Source of the DNA: Porifericola rhodea
GTDB lineage: Bacteria > Bacteroidota > Bacteroidia > Cytophagales > Cyclobacteriaceae
Length of the DNA: 64,000 nt
NCBI RefSeq assembly: GCF_030506305.1
Contig: NZ_CP119421.1
Coordinates: 3,798,501-3,862,500, forward strand
Reading direction: 5' to 3'
Positions within the stretch are counted from its first letter, which is position 1. Every line of letters starts with the position of its first letter. The notes beneath the pieces were generated by a model, which saw only the letters and a list, made by a program, of their open reading frames with translations, ran no database searches and was not told the DNA's origin. A program made the translations under genes and the position numbers. Positions 9,459-18,150 of this stretch are shown here, piece after piece.

Positions 9459-9881
9459 ATGAGCGCAATCATGAAACTCAACAAATGGGCCAATGCCCAT
9501 ACCAATATTGGTTTTGACATGCTCCGTATCTGTCTGGGAGCCTTTCTCTTTTATAAAGGAGTGGACTTTATGGCGCATACTGAGCTGATTATAGGGGTAC
9601 TCAATCCCGTAGATACTTTCGGCTGGACCATGATAATTGTGCATTATCTCACTATGGTTCACCTTTTTGGAGGGCTGCTCATTGTCATAGGGCTGCTTAC
9701 CCGCCCTGCTATATTGCTACAGGTACCCATATTGTTTTCTGCTGTACTGCTTAACTTTGTGGGAGAGATGGTTCCTGAGAATTTTATACAGGCGCTGATT
9801 GCTCTGTTGTTATCATTGTTCTTTTTGGTTTATGGGTCAGGTAAGCATTCCGTAGACTATACTCTTAAAATGAGAATGTAA
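9459..9881 (+). CDS. DoxX family membrane protein
   Basis: A 140-residue inner-membrane protein with four hydrophobic segments (about residues 20-36, 60-82, 86-104 and 108-128), the size and topology of DoxX/YphA-type proteins. Typical features are the N-terminal FDMLRICLGAFLFYKGVDF segment and the GLLIVIGLLTRPAILLQVP loop. DoxX relatives are linked in other bacteria to quinone or thiol redox processes at the membrane, but the role here is not determined. A second ATG at residue 5 is possible. The gene is monocistronic and closed by a strong terminator 28 bases downstream. Confidence 0.85.
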   Translation: MSAIMKLNKWANAHTNIGFDMLRICLGAFLFYKGVDFMAHTELIIGVLNPVDTFGWTMIIVHYLTMVHLFGGLLIVIGLLTRPAILLQVPILFSAVLLNFVGEMVPENFIQALIALLLSLFFLVYGSGKHSVDYTLKMRM

Positions 9882-9908
9882 ACTGCTGCCCTGGGTAGCA
9901 AGTATAGG

Positions 9909-9944
9909 AGGCTAAGTCATGCAAGGGCTTAGCCTTATTTTTTG
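9909..9944 (+). terminator. Intrinsic terminator after the DoxX gene
   Basis: AGGCTAAG (9909-9916) pairs perfectly with CTTAGCCT (9928-9935), followed by TATTTTTTG. Confidence 0.9.
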
Positions 9945-10580
9945 TTAAAAGTGTCAAAGCCTATGCTGAGGGTAATGCATCTGATTACTTTACAAAACAG
10001 GATGTGTGCCGTAAAGGCAAATAAAAGTTGGAAAAAAGGCCCTGAAAATGGTGATATAGCTCCTTATATGTGCCAGTGAGTCTACAGTTTGCTAAGATCT
10101 GTGAAGTGATATTATTTTATACAAAGACTGAATATCCTACTTTGGTATAAAGCAGTGTATGAAAAGCATCGGAAGTAAATGTTCACCAACAGAAGAGTCA
10201 CTTTTATACCTATGCTAAGCTTATGGGATTAAGCTGATAAGGCTATGGAAGCCTCTCAAGAGATGTAGGATTAGGCTTTGCTTTTACTTTTATATGGATT
10301 GGAAAGGGTTTAGCTTGTGTGAGTTCTTCAATGTTCTATATGGTGCAACTCTGGCGAATCCTAATCATTCGCAGCTTTGGAAATTTCTGTTCGCACACTG
10401 CGAACAATACAGTCGCATGCTCCGAAATTTCTATTCGCACTCTGCGAATAAGCGCCAACAAACTTAGATCTTGCCGTACTCACGACTAGCAATAGGCGCA
10501 ACCATTACTTGATTCAGGCATGCTCTAAGCTTGTTACTGCCCTAGGCTAAGCTTGCTTGTGCTCTAATGCTCCAATGGTA
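9945..10580. other. Non-coding stretch between DoxX and SDR genes
   Basis: Over 600 bases with no credible ORF. It contains the hairpin cluster at 10354-10450 and the 9-base direct repeat CTAAGCTTG at 10525-10533 and 10547-10555. No tRNA or conserved RNA structure is recognisable. It may be decayed sequence. Confidence 0.6.
10354..10450. repeat. Cluster of three related GCGAA/TTCGC hairpins
   Basis: GCGAAT-N7-ATTCGC (10354-10372) is followed by two copies of a 27-base unit at 10380-10406 and 10424-10450, identical at 24 of 27 positions. Each copy ends in a perfect hairpin (TTCGCA-CAC-TGCGAA; ATTCGCA-CTC-TGCGAAT). All three share the same arm sequence. Confidence 0.75.
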
Positions 10581-10623
10581 TAGATAAAATGGTCGTTTGC
10601 TTCATTCAAATGCATACGACCAT
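10581..10623 (-). terminator. Possible terminator after the SDR gene
   Basis: ATGGTCGT (10589-10596) pairs perfectly with ACGACCAT (10616-10623), with inner TGC/GCA pairs. On the minus strand it is followed only by the short U-rich TTTTATC, so termination may be weak. Confidence 0.45.
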
Positions 10624-10650
10624 GATGCTGTAAACTATCCAAATGATTAT

Positions 10651-11439
10651 TTAGAACGCGCTGCGCACGAGTCCGCCTTCTGCCCGAATGTTAGAGCCAT
10701 TAATCGCTGAAGCATTCTGGCTACAGACGAATGCTACCACATTTCCAATCTCTTCAGGATTAATAAAGCGTTGAATCAGGGAGGTAGGGCGGTTCTCCTG
10801 AATAAATTTCTTGTTCGCCTCTTCTTGCGTCAAGTCAGGGTACACTTCCCTGACAAACTTCTCTACGCTATCAGTTTTGGTGGGACCGGGCAGTACCGCA
10901 TTAACAGTTACCTCTGTGCCTTTGGTTAACTCGGCTAAAGCACGACTGATGCCAAGTTGCATAGTTTTGGTGGCGCTATAGTGCGTCATCTCAGGGGCAG
11001 GGGTAAGTCCCGATTCGCTGGAAATAAACACAACACGTCCTTGCCTACGCGCCAGCATCTTCTGCAAATAATGGCGGGCCAATCTCACGCCACTCATAAT
11101 ATTGGTCTCAAAGAGTTTTTGCCAGTTTTCGTCTTCTTCTTCAAAGAAGCTTACTGCCTCGTAGATGCCTAAGTTGTTCACTAAAATATCCAGATCCTCT
11201 ATCTGGGCAATAGTTTTATCGCATCCTGCTTTGGTACCATTGTCAGCTACCAGTGGATGCAGTACTGCCTGGGGAACTACAGATTGTATGCTGGCCATAC
11301 CTTCGTTGACAGAGGCATCGCTTCTTCCGTTAACATACACTTCGGCACCTTCTTCTGCCAGTACTTGGGCAATGGCTAAGCCTATACCTGAGGATGAGGC
11401 AGTTACCAATGCTTTTTTATTTTGCAATCCTAAGTTCAT
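10651..11439 (-). CDS. SDR family oxidoreductase
   Basis: A 262-residue NAD(P)-dependent short-chain dehydrogenase/reductase with a single Rossmann domain, the normal length. Visible motifs are the nucleotide-binding TASSSGIG (residues 13-20), NNLG (88-91, the NNAG motif with Leu for Ala), catalytic Ser141, and Tyr154-x3-Lys158 in YSATK. The C-terminal segment [18 protein letters not shown] is typical of 3-oxoacyl-ACP reductase-like or sugar-alcohol dehydrogenase-like SDRs. The substrate cannot be assigned. The gene is alone on the minus strand; an adjacent CRP-type palindrome lies 255 bases upstream of its start. Confidence 0.9.
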   Translation of the reverse strand: MNLGLQNKKALVTASSSGIGLAIAQVLAEEGAEVYVNGRSDASVNEGMASIQSVVPQAVLHPLVADNGTKAGCDKTIAQIEDLDILVNNLGIYEAVSFFEEEDENWQKLFETNIMSGVRLARHYLQKMLARRQGRVVFISSESGLTPAPEMTHYSATKTMQLGISRALAELTKGTEVTVNAVLPGPTKTDSVEKFVREVYPDLTQEEANKKFIQENRPTSLIQRFINPEEIGNVVAFVCSQNASAINGSNIRAEGGLVRSAF

Positions 11440-11837
11440 ATGCCTGTTTTTTAGTATTGTGGATAATGTATTTGAACCAAACGGATACTTTCATAAAACG
11501 TCGGTATGAGCCATACTGTTAAAAAGATATAACCTTATAGGTTCTGATCATATATTTAAAGACAAATGGCAATTCGTTTTTTAGAGCTTGTGCCTGTTTT
11601 AACCCAATAATCTGTATTCTTTCAACTTTTGTTTAGAGGTACAAAGATGGGCATAGTAGAAGCTTTCAGAAAGGATGTAAATCACAGAAAATATGTGATC
11701 CAGGTCACATTTGCAGACACAATGCTGCCAGTAGGCTTACATATTTTTAGTGTTTGGCAGTATAATAAGTTAAACATGGAGTTAATACACCTTTACTATT
11801 CAGGTTTGCCTGATGCTGTGGTTTAACAAGTAGTTTG
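11440..11837. other. Intergenic region upstream of the SDR gene
   Basis: This 398-base stretch contains a CRP-type palindrome (11694-11709) and a 9-base inverted repeat at its right edge. A 65-codon open frame on the plus strand (11629-11826) has no recognisable domain and is judged spurious. Confidence 0.5.
11694..11709. promoter_or_regulatory. CRP/FNR-type palindrome
   Basis: TGTGATCCAGGTCACA is a perfect match to the TGTGA-N6-TCACA operator of CRP-family regulators, with A/T-rich flanks (AAATA before, TTTG after). It is nearest, as an upstream element, to the SDR gene starting at 11439. Confidence 0.4.
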
Positions 11838-11843
11838 TTAAAC
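11821..11843. repeat. Inverted repeat over the stop codon of the DUF4386 gene
   Basis: GTTTAACAA (11821-11829) and TTGTTAAAC (11835-11843) form a perfect 9-base inverted repeat with a 5-base loop. It spans the stop codon at 11838-11840. No T run follows on the minus strand, so it may be a 3' stability hairpin and not a classic terminator. Confidence 0.5.
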
Positions 11844-12563
11844 TTTGTACTGCATATTATTTGTTTTTGGTTGTCTGATTCCTTTAATGAGAAGCCAAAG
11901 GCATAGGGAAAACTCTGCTAGCACCGCAATAACAAAAACCATTACATCTGTAAAGTGCGCCAGACCGGGCCATAGAAAATAGCTAAAGCTATTGACCAGG
12001 TAAGTCACGGATGCTGCCCCAACAAGCCATGCCAGTACTTTAGGAAAATAAGGGGAGTAATACAGCAGGTGGCTAAGGATTAGGCAGCTAAAACCAAAAA
12101 AGATACCGCTGATTAGGTAGCCGTATGTATGTGCCTGCAAAAAAAGCATCATAAGGCTATGTATCTGCTCTTCACTGAAGGGAGAAAGATAGACATAATT
12201 ATTAAGCAATAATATAGGTATAAAATAATTAAGCAGATTCATCCCGATAAGGCTAGCTTGAGCCAGCCGGAAAAAGGCGGCTAGTAAAGCCAGGTCTTTA
12301 TTTACCTCTCTCAAAAGCACATAAAATAGTAGTGCAACCCCTACATCGCTTACGACCATTATCAGGTCGCTGGCCATACCCAGGCGAAAAAGAAATTCAG
12401 ATTGCATAATATTGGCTGCGGTAGCACTGGCATTATTGTCTACTATCAATAAACTACGAACAAAGGCTTCACTATAAATACCACAAAGGATAATGGCTAG
12501 ATAGAGCAGACCTGCAATATGAGCTTTCTGCTTCAGGGCTTTTATAGGGGCTGGTGCGTACAT
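11838..12563 (-). CDS. DUF4386 domain membrane protein
   Basis: A 241-residue polytopic inner-membrane protein. The N-terminal sequence (KAHIAGLLYLAIILCGIYSEAFVRSLLIV) and the following SEFLFRLGMASDLIMVVSDVGVALLFYVLLREVN segment are typical of the DUF4386 family common in Bacteroidota and Actinobacteria. About six hydrophobic helices cover residues 15-35, 60-85, 95-118, 140-165, 172-195 and 200-225. The family has no established biochemical function. The gene is monocistronic. Its upstream region is shared, back to back, with the cold-shock gene on the other strand. Confidence 0.85.
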   Translation of the reverse strand: MYAPAPIKALKQKAHIAGLLYLAIILCGIYSEAFVRSLLIVDNNASATAANIMQSEFLFRLGMASDLIMVVSDVGVALLFYVLLREVNKDLALLAAFFRLAQASLIGMNLLNYFIPILLLNNYVYLSPFSEEQIHSLMMLFLQAHTYGYLISGIFFGFSCLILSHLLYYSPYFPKVLAWLVGAASVTYLVNSFSYFLWPGLAHFTDVMVFVIAVLAEFSLCLWLLIKGIRQPKTNNMQYKV

Positions 12564-13077
12564 ATTTACTTTTAATGTATGGGTGTGTGATTATCAGTCA
12601 GTACTTGTAATGTGTTTTATGGGTACTGTTTAGACAAAATAAAGGTATGCTATACAGAGCTGCATTGACTTTGGTTAAGAAAGGCAGGCTACTTTTAAGT
12701 GATGATGAAAGTACATAGAAAGAACTTGTTCTTAAACAGGGTATAAGCGGAGTATAATAGAGGTGCATTTGTTAAAGCAAGCTGTACCTCATGAGTTTAG
12801 TGCGACACCTCTAATGGGTAAGTAAAGCAGAGGTAAGCTATAAGTCAGGAGAAAATTATAGTATCAACAGTATTTAAAAGACTGAGTTGACTACAAAAGC
12901 TTACTTTAGGGAAGGGGGTTTGTGTGTTCATATAGTATTAAAATTAATTACTATATGGTGTGCTTATGCTCAAAAATAACAAATTTATTTTGCGGTATTT
13001 TCATAATAAATTTCTGTAAATGAACTTCTATCTAAAAATTAAGCTTATCTTAGCTCAACATTTATAAACAATATTCA
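12564..13077. other. Divergent intergenic region, DUF4386 / cold-shock gene
   Basis: A 514-base AT-rich region carrying the promoters of two divergent genes. AGAGGTG (12759-12765) and CACCTCT (12806-12812) form a distant inverted repeat. The last 110 bases before the cold-shock ATG are very AT-rich and could be a long untranslated leader, common for csp genes. No defined promoter boxes could be fixed. Confidence 0.4.
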
Positions 13078-13272
13078 ATGAAAGAAGGTATAGTAAAATT
13101 CTTCAACTACTCAAAAGGGTTTGGGTTCATTAAGCCATCTGATTCAGGTGCAGACATTTTTGTACATGAAAGTGGTCTTGTTGACGAGATAGAAGAGAAC
13201 GATAAAGTTGAGTACGAGGAAGAAGAAGGAAGAAAAGGTCTCAATGCAGTTAATGTGTCAGTTATTGATTAA
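13078..13272 (+). CDS. Cold-shock domain protein (CspA family)
   Basis: A 64-residue single cold-shock domain. The RNA-binding motifs RNP1 (KGFGFI, residues 14-19) and RNP2 (DIFVH, 26-30) are intact. Proteins of this type bind single-stranded RNA and DNA and melt secondary structure, helping translation at low temperature or in stationary phase. The protein is notably acidic in its second half (EIEENDKVEYEEEEG). It has a strong terminator 28 bases after the stop and is followed on the same strand by a NYN-LOTUS gene, another RNA-directed protein. Confidence 0.95.
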   Translation: MKEGIVKFFNYSKGFGFIKPSDSGADIFVHESGLVDEIEENDKVEYEEEEGRKGLNAVNVSVID

Positions 13273-13299
13273 CATATATATTATTCAATATTGAGCTAA

Positions 13300-13327
13300 A
13301 ACATGCTATTACGGCATGTTTTTTTTG
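13300..13327 (+). terminator. Intrinsic terminator after the cold-shock gene
   Basis: AACATGC (13300-13306) pairs perfectly with GCATGTT (13314-13320), followed by six more T and a G-interrupted T run. Confidence 0.9.
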
Positions 13328-13467
13328 TTTTAAGGGGGAGTGTTTCAGTTTTAACTGAGCCTGCAAGTAATAAATACCTGAAAAAATAGTGCTGGCTTAT
13401 TATCATTATTTCACAACAGGACTTATGATTTCTGCTAATAATTGATGACAAGCTTTTATGTGAACGT

Positions 13468-14211
13468 ATGGAAATAGACCTAAAACTAGCTGTGCTGATT
13501 GATGGGGATAATATACCCTCTGCCTATATTAAGGAGATGATGGAGGAGATCGCTAAATACGGAAACCCTACCATCAAGAGAATTTACGGTGACTGGACTA
13601 AACCTAACCTCTCTAAGTGGAAAAATATATTGCTGGAAAACGCCATTACTCCCATACAGCAATATGGCTATACCTCCGGCAAAAATGCTACAGATTCGGC
13701 CATGATCATAGATGCCATGGATATACTATACTCTGAGAAGGTAAATGGCTTTTGTCTGGTATCCAGCGACAGTGATTTTACCCGGCTGGCCACACGCCTG
13801 AGAGAAGCAGGCATGAAAGTAATCGGCATAGGGGAAAAGAAAACGCCAGACCCTTTTATCGTTGCCTGTGATAAATTTATCTATCTTGAGATTCTGAAGC
13901 AGGAGTCTAAAGAGACTGAAGAGGGCGACAAAAAAGGAAAGGCGGTTAAGAAGAACAATGCCGAAAAAGTTACCCCAAAGCTAATACGCCTGATCTCATC
14001 TACCATCTCTGATCTGGCAGATGACGATGGCTGGGCCTTTTTAGGTGATGTGGGTAACCTGCTACAGAAGAAGCAGCCTAATTTTGACTCACGAATTTAC
14101 GGATATCAGAAACTTACTCCCCTGATTAAGTCTATCAGCAATTTTGAAGTGGAGCAGAGAGAAAACCAGAAGGGGAAGTTTAAGCTAATCTATGTCAGAA
14201 ACAAGGAATAG
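13468..14211 (+). CDS. NYN domain nuclease with C-terminal LOTUS (OST-HTH) domain
   Basis: A 247-residue cytoplasmic protein. Residues about 5-150 form a NYN (PIN-like, LabA/DUF88) domain with the acidic metal-binding residues expected of the fold: IDGDN (11-15), DSAMIIDAMD and SSDSDF. Residues about 170-243 resemble an OST-HTH/LOTUS winged-helix domain (TPKLIRLISSTISDLADDDGWAFLGDVGNLL, ending in FKLIYVRNK). The pairing is well known in bacteria; NYN domains are predicted or shown to cut RNA, and LOTUS domains bind RNA (including G-quadruplex RNA) or helicases. A Lys-rich linker of about 25 residues separates the two. It is likely an RNA-processing or surveillance enzyme; its target is unknown. 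Confidence 0.9.
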   Translation: MEIDLKLAVLIDGDNIPSAYIKEMMEEIAKYGNPTIKRIYGDWTKPNLSKWKNILLENAITPIQQYGYTSGKNATDSAMIIDAMDILYSEKVNGFCLVSSDSDFTRLATRLREAGMKVIGIGEKKTPDPFIVACDKFIYLEILKQESKETEEGDKKGKAVKKNNAEKVTPKLIRLISSTISDLADDDGWAFLGDVGNLLQKKQPNFDSRIYGYQKLTPLIKSISNFEVEQRENQKGKFKLIYVRNKE

Positions 14212-14345
14212 TCTTATAAAAATAAAGGGGTAGTTTATTGATCTTCAATTGATTTCCTTATGTTTAGCGATTAGGATTTATATCAAAGCATCAAAATAGA
14301 CGAAACAGCTTCTAAATTTTATGCTTTTTAACATAAAATTTCATC

Positions 14346-15449
14346 ATGCAAAATGCTTTGTATTCACTCATTACCGGCACAGGACGTGCTATACCGACGA
14401 GAATTGTTAAAAACGAAAGCTTCCTGAAGAGCGAATTCTATTCTGCTTCCGGCGAAAGGATAAGCAAACCAGTAGAAAATATTGTTAGCAAGTTTCAGCA
14501 AATAACCGGGATAGAAGAGAGAAGGTATGTAGAAGATAATATGGTAAACTCCGACCTGGGTTATATAGCAGCTTTAGATGCTCTGGAGTCATCTGCAACG
14601 GATAAAGAAAGTTTAGACTACATTATTGTAGCCCATAATTTTGGAGATGTGCTAAAGTCTAATGCCAAGACAGACATGGTACCCAGCCTGGCTGCCAGAA
14701 TCAAACACAAGCTTGGCATCCTCAACCCTGATACTGTAGCCTATGATCTGGCTTTTGGCTGCCCGGGATGGCTGCAGGGGCTTATACAGGCAGATTACTA
14801 TATTAAATCAGGCGATGCCCAAAAAGTATTGGTTATTGGTGCTGAAACCCTCTCACGTATCTCAGACCCTCATGATATTGATAGCATGATATATTCTGAT
14901 GGGGCAGGGGCAGTGTTGGTAGAGGCAGTACAAAGCGATGTGCCGGTGGGCATACTGGCGCACAAGACAAGATCTGATACCTATAAGCATGCCCATCTAC
15001 TAAACATGAACGTTTCCTACAATCCTGATTATAAAGATGACACTCTCTTTCTGAAAATGGAAGGTAGAAAATTGTATGAGTATGCCCTGACTACTGTACC
15101 CCAGTTAGTAAGTGATTGCTTGAACAAAGCAGGAGTTTCTATTTATGATATACGTAAGCTACTGATACATCAGGCCAATGAGAAGATGGACAACGCCATA
15201 TTAGAGCGCCTGCTCAATTTGCTTGAAGTTGAAGATCTGGAGGGCGATATTATGCCTATGACTATATCTACGCTGGGCAACAATTCAGTTGCTACAGTGC
15301 CGGTGCTTATTGATATGTTGTTGAAAGGAGAATTTACAAGTCATACCGTCTCAGCAGGAGATCACCTTATATTTGCCTCAGTAGGTGCCGGTATGAATGT
15401 AAACGCCATGGTTTACAAAATGAGTACGACACCGGCCCAACAGAGGTAA
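14346..15449 (+). CDS. 3-oxoacyl-ACP synthase III family protein (FabH-like)
   Basis: A 367-residue thiolase-fold condensing enzyme. The catalytic triad is readable as Cys139 (AFGCPGW), His275 (HQAN) and Asn312 (GNNSVATVP). It is longer than classic FabH (about 320 residues) and has an N-terminal extension-like stretch (residues 20-55), as in the FabH-like proteins of Bacteroidota that act in specialised lipid, flexirubin-type or hydrocarbon pathways. It probably joins an acyl-CoA or acyl-ACP starter to malonyl-ACP. It is not next to acpP or fabF, which lie near 44 kb, so a role outside the main fatty-acid cycle is quite possible. It ends 11 bases before the convergent sigma-factor gene. Confidence 0.85.
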   Translation: MQNALYSLITGTGRAIPTRIVKNESFLKSEFYSASGERISKPVENIVSKFQQITGIEERRYVEDNMVNSDLGYIAALDALESSATDKESLDYIIVAHNFGDVLKSNAKTDMVPSLAARIKHKLGILNPDTVAYDLAFGCPGWLQGLIQADYYIKSGDAQKVLVIGAETLSRISDPHDIDSMIYSDGAGAVLVEAVQSDVPVGILAHKTRSDTYKHAHLLNMNVSYNPDYKDDTLFLKMEGRKLYEYALTTVPQLVSDCLNKAGVSIYDIRKLLIHQANEKMDNAILERLLNLLEVEDLEGDIMPMTISTLGNNSVATVPVLIDMLLKGEFTSHTVSAGDHLIFASVGAGMNVNAMVYKMSTTPAQQR

Positions 15450-15460
15450 TAGTAAGGTTA

Positions 15461-16324
15461 CTAGCCAAGGTATGCACGAAGTGCGTTGGTCTTTGAACTG
15501 TTTCTCAGTCTACGGGTAGCTTTTTCTTTGATCTGACGTACTCTCTCACGAGTAAGGTTATACTTGCTGCCAATTTCTTCAAGGGTCATGGCTTTACTTC
15601 CATTAAGCCCGAAGTACAGGCTTATCACATCAGACTCTCTTTGCGTAAGTACTGAAAGACTACGTTGCAGTTCTCTTTGCAGGGAGTCCTGAATCAAATT
15701 ATCGTCAGGGTTTGATTCTTTTTCGTTTTCCAGCACATCCAATAGGCCGTTTTCTTCGCCCTCCATAAAAGGCGCATTGATAGAAAGGTGTCGGTTTGAG
15801 ACTTTCAGGCTCATTTCTATTTCTTCCTCGGAGATATCCAGCACCTCAGCAATTTCCTCTACAGTAGGCTCCCTTTGGTTCTTTTGCTCCAGTTCGGCAA
15901 AAGTTTTTCCTATTTTGTTTAAGGTGCCAATACGATTGAGGGGCAGGCGTACCATACGCGATTGCTCCGCCAGTGACTGAATGATGGACTGGCGTATCCA
16001 CCATACCGCATAAGAAATAAACTTGAACCCTCGGGTTTCGTCAAAGCGCTTTGCTGCCTTAATTAACCCCAGGTTGCCCTCATTAATGAGGTCGTTTAGC
16101 GACATGCCTTTGTTTTGATACTGTTTAGCCACAGATACCACGAAGCGTAGGTTAGCCTTGGTTAACTTCTCTAGTGCGAGTTGGTCACCTTCACGTATCT
16201 TTTTGGCAAATTCTACCTCCATTTCTGCTGTAATCAGGCTCACTTTACTAATCTCTTGCAGATACTTATCCAAAGATTGTGTTTCTCGGTTAGTAATCTG
16301 TTTAATAATCTTCAGTTGTCTCAT
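15461..16324 (-). CDS. rpoD: Primary RNA polymerase sigma factor (sigma-70 group 1)
   Basis: A 287-residue sigma factor, the typical short form in Bacteroidota that lacks region 1.1. Region 1.2 is [14 protein letters not shown] (residues 19-32). Region 2 runs through [12 protein letters not shown] and [35 protein letters not shown]. Region 3 and region 4 follow, the latter ending in the helix-turn-helix [26 protein letters not shown]. It directs transcription from the unusual TTTG / TAnnTTTG promoters of this phylum, several candidates of which are seen in this window. It starts at the ATG at 16324 and is monocistronic, tail to tail with the FabH-like gene. Confidence 0.95.
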   Translation of the reverse strand: MRQLKIIKQITNRETQSLDKYLQEISKVSLITAEMEVEFAKKIREGDQLALEKLTKANLRFVVSVAKQYQNKGMSLNDLINEGNLGLIKAAKRFDETRGFKFISYAVWWIRQSIIQSLAEQSRMVRLPLNRIGTLNKIGKTFAELEQKNQREPTVEEIAEVLDISEEEIEMSLKVSNRHLSINAPFMEGEENGLLDVLENEKESNPDDNLIQDSLQRELQRSLSVLTQRESDVISLYFGLNGSKAMTLEEIGSKYNLTRERVRQIKEKATRRLRNSSKTNALRAYLG

Positions 16325-16636
16325 GTGGGGTCTTGCTAAATAGTATTAGATGATACAAAAAATGAAATAGATGAAGGAGACAATGAAGAATAACTATGCC
16401 TTTGTAGTTGACGGTATACAAGAGGTATAATTATTACTGACAAAGGCTACTAAACTAAGTAAGCGAAGATACAATAATTTGTAGAATTCAGACTCTGCTT
16501 TGAGGAGTTTAGCATAACTAAGTTTAGAGAGAGCCCTTCACAATAGTGAGTAAGGCTTTTGTGCGTGCAATATTTGTCTTTTTATATTTAGGTAAAACCT
16601 CCTTTAGATAGTAAATAAGGTGGTTTTCCAGACTAA
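16325..16636. other. Intergenic region upstream of the sigma-factor gene
   Basis: A 312-base AT-rich stretch holding the unassigned promoter of the sigma gene (leftward). An imperfect hairpin with a short T run (about 16533-16560) is oriented rightward, but no gene precedes it. Nothing else is recognisable. Confidence 0.35.
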
Positions 16637-16861
16637 TTACTCTACTTCAGATATATCCAGATAATATTCTTTGCCCTTTTTAAAAAAATGTTCGGCATTA
16701 GGGTTGTCTATCCATATTTGTAGTTTTCCTATAGGGGGAGCAATATTAAACTGATTATTCTCTACATCATCATCAGTATCTGTTCCCTTTACGCCGGCAA
16801 GGTGTGCAATGAGTGATTCCTGTACTTTTTCAACTTCAGTACATAAGTATTTGGCGCGCAT
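16637..16861 (-). CDS. Small conserved-looking protein of unknown function
   Basis: A 74-residue soluble, acidic protein with no signal peptide or membrane segment. The end of the sequence has a patterned look (PPIGKLQIWIDNPNAEHFFKKGKEYYLDISE) that I associate with small uncharacterised proteins of Bacteroidota and their phages, but I cannot name a family. The ATG at 16861 is the only good start, and codon use resembles the neighbours. It stands alone on the minus strand, downstream of mscS and separated from it by the mscS terminator. It is probably a real gene because the frame is compositionally protein-like; its function is unknown. Confidence 0.6.
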   Translation of the reverse strand: MRAKYLCTEVEKVQESLIAHLAGVKGTDTDDDVENNQFNIAPPIGKLQIWIDNPNAEHFFKKGKEYYLDISEVE

Positions 16862-17164
16862 GATTTAGTTATTTAGTGTTTAGCATTTAAGTTCTCTCAA
16901 GTGAAATAGTTTAAAAATATTGACTTTTTTATAGGGGGAAGTTGGCGTAAACAACAGAACTGAATTTAGCTCAGTAAGTGATACCTGAATTTGTAGATGA
17001 ATAACACTGCCGAGTGTTCAAGCATAAAGTTAGATAGTAGGCATATTATACTTTATTCAGGTATAAGTAAAATATACACTTTGCAATGGAAGGTGGATGT
17101 TAGCAAAGTTAATATATAAACTACCACAATTACCCTAAAGCTTATGGGTAGTGATTACCTCAAT
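16862..17164. other. Intergenic region between mscS and the 74-residue gene
   Basis: AT-rich stretch that must hold the promoter of the leftward 74-codon gene. No clear promoter boxes, ORF or repeats are seen. Confidence 0.35.
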
Positions 17165-17195
17165 AAAGAAAAACCACAGCCCATAAGACTGTGGT
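17165..17195 (-). terminator. Intrinsic terminator after mscS
   Basis: On the minus strand ACCACAG/CTGTGGT (17173-17179 with 17189-17195) form a perfect 7-base stem followed by TTTTCTTTATT. Confidence 0.88.
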
Positions 17196-17202
17196 CTACT
17201 GC

Positions 17203-18150
17203 TTACTTATTGTCTTCAGTTTCTTCCTCCTTTTGCTTAGACTGGTTGAGTTTAAGCCTCAGCGGGTTGATCTCATCACCCCAGTATATGGTACGATGAG
17301 GGAAAGGGATCTCAATATGTTCCTCATCAAAAGCTTTTTTGAGGCGCCCTTTGTACTCTCTGCCCACAGTCCACTGCTGTCCGGGTTTAGTCTTAAAGCG
17401 CGCTTTAATGGTTACGGCACTATCTCCCCAGTTATCTACACCAAAAATTTCCAGTGGCTCATTGATTTTATCTGTAAACTCAGGGTCATTCTTTAATTCT
17501 TCGCCTACCCGTTTCATCACTTCTCGTACTTTATCCGTGTTTTCTTTGTAGGCGATGCCTACATCAAAAACAGCAGCCGACCATTCTTTGGTCATATTGG
17601 CCAGGGTATTGATTTTACCATTCTGAAAGATGTGTACTACTCCGGAAAAATCTCTTAAGGTGATAGTTCTCAGCGCAATTTCTTCTACTAATCCGCCCTG
17701 TCCGTTGATGATAGCCACGTCACCGGCACGCACCTGATTCTCTAACAGCATAAAGAAGCCGGAGATAAAGTCTCTTACTAATTCCTGAGCACCAAAACCC
17801 ACTGCCAGTCCTAATATGCCGGCGCTGGCGAGTATAGGGCCAATATCCAGGTTTACCTGCCTTAAAAGTATCAGAATAAATATAACCCAGATGACAATGC
17901 CGCCGGCCTGTCGTAGTATGTTAATCAGTGTATTAACCCGCTTTTCTTTCTCTTCTCTGCTCTCTGTATGACTGGCATGAGTACGCTTTAGAATAATGTT
18001 TTTGAGTTTACTTACCAAAAAGCGGTAGAGTGCCAGGGTGATAAAAAGCAGCACAAAGATTAATGCCAGTGCAGGAACGGTTTCAATAACCCAGGTAGTA
18101 GAGCGTTCATATACTTTTTGCCAGAATTCGTCCGTGAGGAATTGATCCAT
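17203..18150 (-). CDS. MscS family mechanosensitive ion channel
   Basis: A 315-residue inner-membrane channel when started at the ATG at 18150. The open frame extends to 18264, but that extra 38-residue stretch is not typical of the family. Three transmembrane segments are visible (about residues 17-42, 73-92 and 97-130). The third is the Gly/Ala-rich pore helix ILASAGILGLAVGFGAQELVRDFISGFFML. The conserved beta domain follows (VRAGDVAIINGQGGLVEEIALRTITLRDFSG) and then the C-terminal vestibule. Such channels open under membrane tension and release solutes during osmotic downshock. The C-terminus is highly charged (KQKEEETEDNK). The gene is monocistronic with its own terminator. Confidence 0.93.
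   Translation of the reverse strand: MDQFLTDEFWQKVYERSTTWVIETVPALALIFVLLFITLALYRFLVSKLKNIILKRTHASHTESREEKEKRVNTLINILRQAGGIVIWVIFILILLRQVNLDIGPILASAGILGLAVGFGAQELVRDFISGFFMLLENQVRAGDVAIINGQGGLVEEIALRTITLRDFSGVVHIFQNGKINTLANMTKEWSAAVFDVGIAYKENTDKVREVMKRVGEELKNDPEFTDKINEPLEIFGVDNWGDSAVTIKARFKTKPGQQWTVGREYKGRLKKAFDEEHIEIPFPHRTIYWGDEINPLRLKLNQSKQKEEETEDNK

Noticed and set aside
11629-11826. 65-codon plus-strand ORF in the SDR/DUF4386 gap
   Set aside because: No domain, odd composition, and it spans the CRP-type palindrome. The frame begins within AT-rich intergenic DNA with no good start context.
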